Below are positions 42,168 through 46,890 of a stretch of DNA of 46,890 bases, one piece after another. This DNA comes from Actinomycetes bacterium (GTDB lineage: Bacteria > Actinomycetota > Acidimicrobiia > Acidimicrobiales > Palsa-688), in contig JAJYMB010000013.1 of the NCBI GenBank assembly GCA_021787365.1, forward strand, positions 1 to 46,890, in the 5' to 3' direction. How positions within the stretch are numbered: the first letter of the stretch is position 1; every line of letters starts with the position of its first letter. The notes beneath the pieces are model-generated. The model did no database searches, was not told where the DNA came from, and was given only the letters and a program-made list of their open reading frames with translations. Made by a program: the position numbers and the translations under genes.

Positions 42168-42329
42168 GTGGTACTACTTGAAGTTGTCAATGAGTCCACA
42201 GCGGAGAAGAACAAAATTCGTGCCCGTCTTGGACTTCCTCCTCTGGTTAACAAAGATAGGGAAGACAACCGAGCCAGTGCCCGCACCGGCACTCAAGCTT
42301 CAGGTGAGCGCCCGCATCGGCGGAGGTAG
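42168..42329 (+). CDS. small basic/polar protein, 53 residues
   Basis: MVLLEVVNESTAEKNKIRAR, then LGLPPLVNKDREDNRASAR and a basic end PHRRR. GTG 42168 has AGAGAGGAGGG 4-5 nt upstream, one of the best ribosome sites in the window, 18 nt after the membrane-protein stop. Function unknown. Too short for common ORF calling. Confidence 0.55.
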   Translation: MVLLEVVNESTAEKNKIRARLGLPPLVNKDREDNRASARTGTQASGERPHRRR

Positions 42330-42454
42330 GTTGGCCGCAGGACATCCGTCCTAGCCTGAAAGTGGTCCTCGGCTTCTGGCGGGCTCGCTAGCAAGAGACC
42401 GAGTGGAGGGAACCGTTTGATCGCCTTACGGCGACCACGTTACCCAGCTTGGGG

Positions 42455-42574
42455 TCACGAACGCGTTCCAGCGTCCGCGGCGAGGCGGGCGAGAGCATCG
42501 GCTAGGGCCTTATCGCGGTCCTTCGTCGCGTTCTGATAGCGGAGCGCGGCCCTTGGGCTGGCACGACCGCCCCG
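42455..42574 (-). pseudogene. int: second integrase, C-terminal piece
   Basis: RGGRASPRAALRYQNATKDR, then DKALADALARLAADAG and a stop. It carries the nucleophile Tyr and aligns closely with the end of the integrase at 40508. Continues the piece at 44705-44876; the IS110 element lies between. Confidence 0.8.
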
Positions 42575-42641
42575 CTAAATGATTTCCTAACGCAAGTCAA
42601 GCTCGCGCGCGAGATTCTTTTGAACTTGTGTTCGAACAGGC

Positions 42642-42977
42642 TCATTGAGTGGTGAGCTCTCGATAGGCGACAGGCTCCTCGCACGCGGGACAGCAACCAC
42701 CGATGCCGATAGCCGAACAGAACAGGTTGCAGTCAGGGCATCTTTGCTCTCCGAGATAGCGAACTTCGCACGAGGGGCAGGCGTAGACGGTGACGGGCCG
42801 GCGGGGCCGGCGCGCGGGCAGGCTCGGCGGCTCCAAGCAGGGCTGGTGGCGCCGGCGGTGGGCTGCTTGGCGGCACTTGCCGCTGCAATAACTGGCCCGC
42901 CCCTGGGGCCTAAAAAGCTCGCCGCACACCGGGCAGGGCATCGTTATGCCATCGTTACGAGACGGGGTCGCGCTCAT
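42642..42977 (-). CDS. zinc-ribbon accessory protein of the IS110 element
   Basis: 111 residues with 11 Cys or more in ribbon pairs: MPCPVCGELFRPQGRASYC, CRQAAHRRR, then YACPSCEVRYLGEQRCPDC, FCSAIG and CCPACEEPVAY. Similar Cys-rich proteins (YCSxxCRxxAxRRR; ARYLGxQRCxxC) are common near insertion elements in Actinobacteria (general knowledge, unnamed family). ATG 42977 is one base after the transposase TGA, so expression is coupled. A DNA/RNA-binding helper of transposition is a reasonable guess. Confidence 0.75.
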   Translation of the reverse strand: MSATPSRNDGITMPCPVCGELFRPQGRASYCSGKCRQAAHRRRHQPCLEPPSLPARRPRRPVTVYACPSCEVRYLGEQRCPDCNLFCSAIGIGGCCPACEEPVAYRELTTQ

Positions 42978-42978
42978 T

Positions 42979-44382
42979 TCAGGCTGCCTCGTGGGGGCTA
43001 GTTTGGGCCTCGGACGGGCCGGACGCCGGAGCGGCTTCGGCCGACTCCTTCCTGCGCCGGCTCGCCCGCCCCTTCAGGGTCTTCGCGGCGCTGGCCTTGC
43101 GTCGTTTGGCACGCAGCTCTGGGGTTACCTTGTAGCGCTCGGCGCAGATCGCCCTGCCCTCGTCCTCGGTGATCACCCTGCCGTCGGTGTCACGCAGCTC
43201 GTAGCGGGTGCCATTGCGCCAGCACGCCGCGATCCGGCCCATGAGCACCGGGGCGACCGAGCAGAGGGCGGAGTTGTGGTGCTTGCCTTTGTGCACGACG
43301 AGGCGGTAATAGCGCTCGGCCAAGGTCGGGTCGACCTTGCGGGCATGGTCGGCCGCCAGGTAGAGCGCCTGGCGGAGCCCGGGGTCGCCGGCCTTGGTCG
43401 GCCCGCGGGGGTTGTCGTCGAGGCCGGACTGGTCGACCTTGGGGACGAGCCCTGTGAAGGCCCGCACGCCCGAGAGGTTGGCGAAGCGGCCCAGGTCCCC
43501 GGTGCGCCCGAGGATGCCAGCAGCCAGGGTCGTGGCGAGGCCCGGGGCGCTCTCGACTATTCCTGTCGGGTCTGCTTCTTTGTACAGCGCTTCGATGCGC
43601 TTCTCGATGGCCGCCAGCTCGGCACCGAGCGCCCGCACGATGCGCACCTCGGCGGCGATGTCCTGGGCGAGCTCGGAGAAGTCGAGCCCGCCCGAGGCCT
43701 CCCACAAGGCGATGGCCTCGTCAGCAGCTAAGAGCAGCTCTTCGGCCTTGTCCTTTCCGAAGTGCCCCCTGCTCGCCTTGGTGAGCAGGGCTGCGACGCG
43801 CTTCTGGCCAGCTTTCTTCAGCGCCCTCGGGCCCCCCCAGCGCTCGAGCACGGCCAGGGCGGCTTTGGTGTAGTCGCCTGAGCCGAGCACGTCGGCCCAG
43901 CCCGGCCCGAGCAGCTCGACCAGGGCGTCGAGGCGCTGCATGGCCTGGCCGCGTCGCTTTTGTATGGCCGAGCGGTGGCGCACCGCCCGGCGCAGCGGCT
44001 CGGCCGGGCCCAAGTTGTCGACCTCTCGCAGGCCCTCTGGGTGCAGCAACGGCAAGCGGGCGAGCAGCCGGGAGTCGAGCTTGTCGGTCTTGGTGTGCTT
44101 GTTGTAGTAGTCCCGCAGGTCGGCCGACTGCTCCGGGGGGACCAGCACGACCTTGGCCCCCTTGGCCCCCAGCCACGCCGCCACGGGCACCCAGGCGTTG
44201 CGGGTCGGCTCCATCACCACGGTGAGCTCGGCCCCCTCGGGGACCTTGGCCCACAGCTTCTCCAGGTCGGCTGTCGTGGTGGTGAACCTCCACCCCGACC
44301 AGATGAACTTCCCCTGCTCGTCGGCCAGGCTCGCCTGGTGGGCGGCCCGGCAGGCGAGGTCTACCCCGAGCCGTAGCTGCAT
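42979..44382 (-). CDS. IS110-family DEDD transposase/recombinase
   Basis: 467 residues, uninterrupted. N-terminal RuvC-like DEDD part: LRLGVDLACRAAHQASLADEQG (first Asp), ELTVVMEPTRNAW (Glu), HTKTDKLDSRLLARLPLLHP (two Asp). A coiled-coil middle follows. The C-terminal Tnp20 part has IVESAPGLATTLAAGI, ANLSGVRAFTGLVPKVDQSG (conserved Ser-Gly) and GDPGLRQALYLAAD. A basic tail rich in Lys/Arg ends the protein. In this family recombination is guided by a bridge RNA from the element's non-coding end. ATG 44382 has GAGGAG upstream. Confidence 0.93.
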   Translation of the reverse strand: MQLRLGVDLACRAAHQASLADEQGKFIWSGWRFTTTTADLEKLWAKVPEGAELTVVMEPTRNAWVPVAAWLGAKGAKVVLVPPEQSADLRDYYNKHTKTDKLDSRLLARLPLLHPEGLREVDNLGPAEPLRRAVRHRSAIQKRRGQAMQRLDALVELLGPGWADVLGSGDYTKAALAVLERWGGPRALKKAGQKRVAALLTKASRGHFGKDKAEELLLAADEAIALWEASGGLDFSELAQDIAAEVRIVRALGAELAAIEKRIEALYKEADPTGIVESAPGLATTLAAGILGRTGDLGRFANLSGVRAFTGLVPKVDQSGLDDNPRGPTKAGDPGLRQALYLAADHARKVDPTLAERYYRLVVHKGKHHNSALCSVAPVLMGRIAACWRNGTRYELRDTDGRVITEDEGRAICAERYKVTPELRAKRRKASAAKTLKGRASRRRKESAEAAPASGPSEAQTSPHEAA

Positions 44383-44702
44383 CGTCTCCTCGTATCCTTC
44401 CCTTGTGGTCGTCGTCCTTGCACAAACCGGCCGTCGTCGCCGGCGTTAGCACACGGTTCCGCAGGGTCGTGTCCTTCCGGACATTTATCAAGCAGGGGTC
44501 CGGCACAACTGGCCGGCCACCGAGTTCCTGAACAGGTATGCACGTGCGCCGGGGAGGCTCGTCAAGCCAACGATCACAGTTGAGGAGTCGGGCTCGCGCC
44601 CGCTCCGGTCACTTTTGCAGCCGAACTAGACGAACCGGCCCCAGCACCCTACGCGAGGTCCACTACCCAAGTGGTGGACCCTGTGAAAGAGGCTAAATGT
44701 CA
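44383..44702 (-). ncRNA. candidate bridge-RNA region (IS110 left end)
   Basis: A non-coding leader of 320 nt upstream of the transposase, the site of the bridge RNA in IS110-group elements (the IS1111 group has it downstream). In RNA sense it contains clear stem-loops: GGTCCAC/GTGGACC with a 10-nt loop, and CCGGAC/GTCCGG with a 16-nt loop. Exact RNA ends and guide loops could not be assigned. Confidence 0.35.
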
Positions 44703-44704
44703 CT

Positions 44705-44876
44705 TGCATCAACTCAGTGGTGGTGGCTCCGGTGGTAGCTGTCCAGGTCAGGCCGGAGTGCCGCAAGTCGTGGAAGTGTGCGGTCAACCCGACGGTCCGG
44801 CAGGCGACGTCCCAGGCTAGTGCCCTGGCACTGATCCTTCGCCCGGGTGGGTCCACCAACGGGCTGGTGGGGGGTA
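44705..44876 (-). pseudogene. int: second integrase, middle piece
   Basis: SARALAWDVACRTVGL, then TAHFHDLRHSGLTWTATTGATT and ELM, breaking off exactly where the C-terminal piece resumes. Carries the HxxR active-site motif. Cut on its other side by the IS630 pseudogene. Confidence 0.78.
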
Positions 44877-44889
44877 TCAGGCTTGGGGT

Positions 44890-46043
44890 ATGAGCCAGCG
44901 CGTAAGGGTGCGGCGGCTTTCCGAGGTGGAGGGTCGCCAGTTGCAGCGGGTCGTCCGTCGTGGTTGGGGGCAAGACGATGGTGAGCGTGGTGCGCTACCG
45001 CCGAGGCGATGGTGGTGTTGGCCCCGGCAGGCGGGAACACGCTGGAGGTGATCGCACGTCCTGGCGCAGACCAGCCCGAATCGTGTGCGCGAGATGATCC
45101 ACCGCTTCAACGAGATGGGGATGGCCAGCTTGGGCCCAGGTGGGCGGGTGGCCGTCCCCGCCGGATAACGATTGACGACGAGAGCTTGATCATCGAGACG
45201 GCCAAGAAGCGCCCGGCGCAGGTGGGAGCGCCGTTCGGTCATTGGAGTTTGTGGAAGCTGCGCCGCTGGCTCGGCGAGTGCCGGGACCGCCCAGCTGTCA
45301 TCGTGATCTCCAAGGAACAGCTTCGCCAGATCCTCGACCGCCACGAGGTGAGCTTCCAGCGGACCAAGACCTGGAAGGAGCCGGATGATCCGGACAAGGA
45401 GGCGAAGCTGGACCGCATCGAGGAAGTGATCATGAACTTCCCGGGCCGGACGTTCGCGTCCGATGAGTTCGGGCCGTTGGCGACCCACCCGGTCGGCGGG
45501 TGCTGCTGGGCGAAGGTACGCAAGCCGCAACGTAACCGGGCCAACTATCACAAGACCTGCGGGGTGCGTCAGTTCCACGCCTGCTACTCGATCGGCGATG
45601 ACACCATGTGGGGGGTGGTGCGTAACCGCAAGGGGACCGACAACAGCCTGGCCGCGATCAAGTCGTGTAGGGCGGCCCGCCCGGACGGCGAGACCATTTA
45701 TGTGACCCTGGACAATCTCAGTGCCCACAAGGCGAAGAAGATCTCCCGCTGGTGCGAGAAGAACAGCGTGGAGCTGTGCTTCACGCCGACGTACTCGTCG
45801 TGGGCGAACCCGATCGAGTGCCACCTCGGGCCGCTGCGCGATTTCGTGTTGAACAACTCCGACCACCCCAACCACCGTGTGCTTACCTGCCGTCTGCACG
45901 CCTACCTACGTTGGCGGAACACCCACGACGCCGGCCCAGCCATGCGCGAACGCCTCCGCAAGGAAAGGGCCCGCTGCGATCCGAGCGTCGTCGGCGGTGG
46001 GGACCGGCCAGCGACGGCTGCGCCGGCCGCTGCGGCGGCCTGA
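44890..46043 (+). pseudogene. IS630-family transposase, frameshifted
   Basis: The DDE domain is well preserved (TFASDEFGPLA, YVTLDNLSAHKAKKI, CFTPTYSSWANPIECHLGPLRDFV), as is SWANPIE and the HPNHRVLTCRLHAYLRWRN end. The N-terminal third needs at least three frames: MSQRVRVRRLSEVEGRQLQR; AMVVLAPAGGNTLEVIAR; HVLAQTSPNRVREMIHRFNE, then back into RWAGGRPRRIT. ATG 44890 is the presumed original start. Several indels make it inactive. No terminal repeats were found. Confidence 0.8.
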
Positions 46044-46164
46044 CACAGCCGCTGCTGCGGTCATCGGATGGTCAGCGAGGGCTTCAGTGCGCCCCGAGGG
46101 CCGGTCCAAGCCACGCGCGCACCGTCCAGTCCCTGCATCCACGCCGGCCGGTCCCACCTTCAGC

Positions 46165-46369
46165 TCCCCGAAATCACATCATTGTTACTTTCGTGCGCGG
46201 GGACGGCTACCGTGCGCCGGCCGGCGTCAGACTTGGGGGGCCGACCAGGGGCTTTTGGCCAGGTGGCGCTACCCATGCCCGCCCCACGCAGAGCGTGCCG
46301 GCGTCCTGTTCCACATCTCCCCGTTGAAGCCCCAGCACCTCGCCTCGGCGCAGTTGACACCAGGCGGCC
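46165..46369 (-). pseudogene. int: second integrase, N-proximal catalytic piece
   Basis: AAWCQLRRGEVLGLQRGDVE, then VAPPGQKPLVGPP and, after a missing C in a run of six, KSDAGRRTVAVPAH. It aligns with the matching part of the 40508 integrase (CQLRRGEVLAL ... VVPPGEKPVIGPPKTESGR). Continues in the piece at 44705-44876; the IS630 pseudogene lies between, with about 16 residues lost. Confidence 0.75.
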
Positions 46370-46629
46370 TTCTACGACGCCGTGCGCCAGAACGACTCGC
46401 CAGTGCCGGGGCTCGGTGACGACCGCAAACAGATAGCCCAAGAGCTTGTCGACCTCGTGCGTACCAACACGAGCGTGGACCGGGACAAGAAGGAGCGGGC
46501 CCGGGCACTGCTCAGGAGCAAGATACGACGCCTGCTCACCAAGTACCGCTACCCGCCAGACCGTCAGGACCGGCGGTCCTGCTCGTCATGGAGCAGGCTG
46601 AGCGTCTCGCCGCCGAGGTGGAGGCGTGA
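46364..46629 (+). pseudogene. hsdR: type I restriction HsdR C-terminal remnant
   Basis: AAFYDAVRQNDSPVPGLGDD, then RKQIAQELVDLVRTNTSVDR, RALLRSKIRRLLTKYRYPPD, and after a one-base frame change AVLLVMEQAERLAAEVEA and a stop. This is the C-terminal DUF3387-like helical region of HsdR. No motor or nuclease part is present, because the integrase piece joins it at 46364-46369. A fragment, not a functional system. Confidence 0.7.
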
Positions 46630-46742
46630 GCGAGGATAGCCAGGTCCATTCGAGGAGCTCGTCCCACTCGCATACGATGTCGCATAGTTCGGCGAGCCTT
46701 GCACGAGGAGCTTCGTGTTGGAACGCTATGACCCGATGGGAC

Positions 46743-46889
46743 CTACTGGCCCGCGCCTTCGGCGACACTCGGTGAAGCGCAGCAGAGTGAGTCGAGTCGA
46801 GCAAGGGTTGCGGTCATCGCATCAATCCAAATCTCGCCGTTCTGGACTGCATCCCGGAGTTCTTCCGGGGCAGCCGAGCAGTCAAAGAT
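46743..46889 (-). CDS. partial open frame at the right edge
   Basis: 48 codons entering from outside: IFDCSAAPEELRDAVQNGEI, then WIDAMTATLARLDSLCC and a stop. Looks protein-like but no family is recognised, and the start is outside the window. Confidence 0.3.
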   Translation of the reverse strand: MFDCSAAPEELRDAVQNGEIWIDAMTATLARLDSLCCASPSVAEGAGQ

Positions 46890-46890
46890 C

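Larger units (their letters stand above)
42575..44704 (-). mobile_element. IS110-family insertion, about 2.13 kb, with accessory gene
   Basis: Bounds come from the interrupted integrase: homology stops at 42574 and resumes at 44705 (uncertain by 1-2 nt). CT stands at both ends (42575-42576 and 44703-44704), consistent with a shared core dinucleotide. No inverted repeats, as expected for IS110. Layout in transposase sense: 320-nt leader, transposase, zinc-ribbon gene, short right end. Confidence 0.75.

Noticed and set aside
44538-44555. Short matches between the IS110 leader and the two sides of its insertion site (ATGCAC, CCGGGG) as guide loops
   Set aside because: Only six bases each and both in the same orientation; chance cannot be excluded in such GC-rich DNA.

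Overview
High-GC, actinobacterial-type chromosome segment. DUF3151, polyphosphate glucokinase, oligoribonuclease, an actinobacterial-style dUTPase/Fpg pair, frequent GTG/TTG starts and apparently leaderless promoters all point to Actinobacteria. A deep lineage such as Acidimicrobiia is plausible, but that is inference. The window has two parts.

Chromosomal backbone (1 to about 32,880). In order: ahcY (cut by the left edge), ferrochelatase and a secreted beta-propeller protein transcribed divergently; a secreted propeller/3D-domain cell-wall protein; a repeat-bearing small protein; an ABC ATPase divergent from argS; an aldo/keto reductase; a cold-shock protein; a Thr-rich surface protein coupled to a membrane diguanylate cyclase; HIT, DUF3151, flavin reductase-like protein and RNase D; ileS; a DMT transporter divergent from a GT28-like glycosyltransferase; a GH1 beta-glucosidase, a fused ABC exporter and polyphosphate glucokinase (glucose release and phosphorylation next to an exporter); msrB, a PPOX flavoprotein, orn, dut, mutM, a Pro-rich membrane protein and tRNA-Gly(GCC). 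At least eight genes share a TANNNT-N6/7-start layout.

Accessory region (32,881 to the right edge). The 3' part of tRNA-Gly is repeated 8.3 kb downstream (45 of 47 nt), bounding a decayed integrative element. It holds an excisionase, broken replication/Toprim genes, a nucleotidyltransferase stub, a DUF3800-like gene, two orphan Rhs-type C-terminal tips each followed by a candidate immunity gene, and an N-terminally truncated tyrosine integrase in an operon with two small genes. Right of the second att copy is what looks like a second, tandem element. Its integrase is cut into three pieces by an IS630 pseudogene and by an intact-looking IS110-family element that carries a translationally coupled zinc-ribbon protein. 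An HsdR C-terminal remnant lies at the edge.

The points most worth follow-up are the IS110/zinc-ribbon element with its 320-nt leader (candidate bridge RNA), the orphan toxin/immunity modules, the shredded integrase that dates the insertions, the recurrent leaderless promoter layout, and in-frame 15/18/54-bp minisatellites in several genes, including argS.
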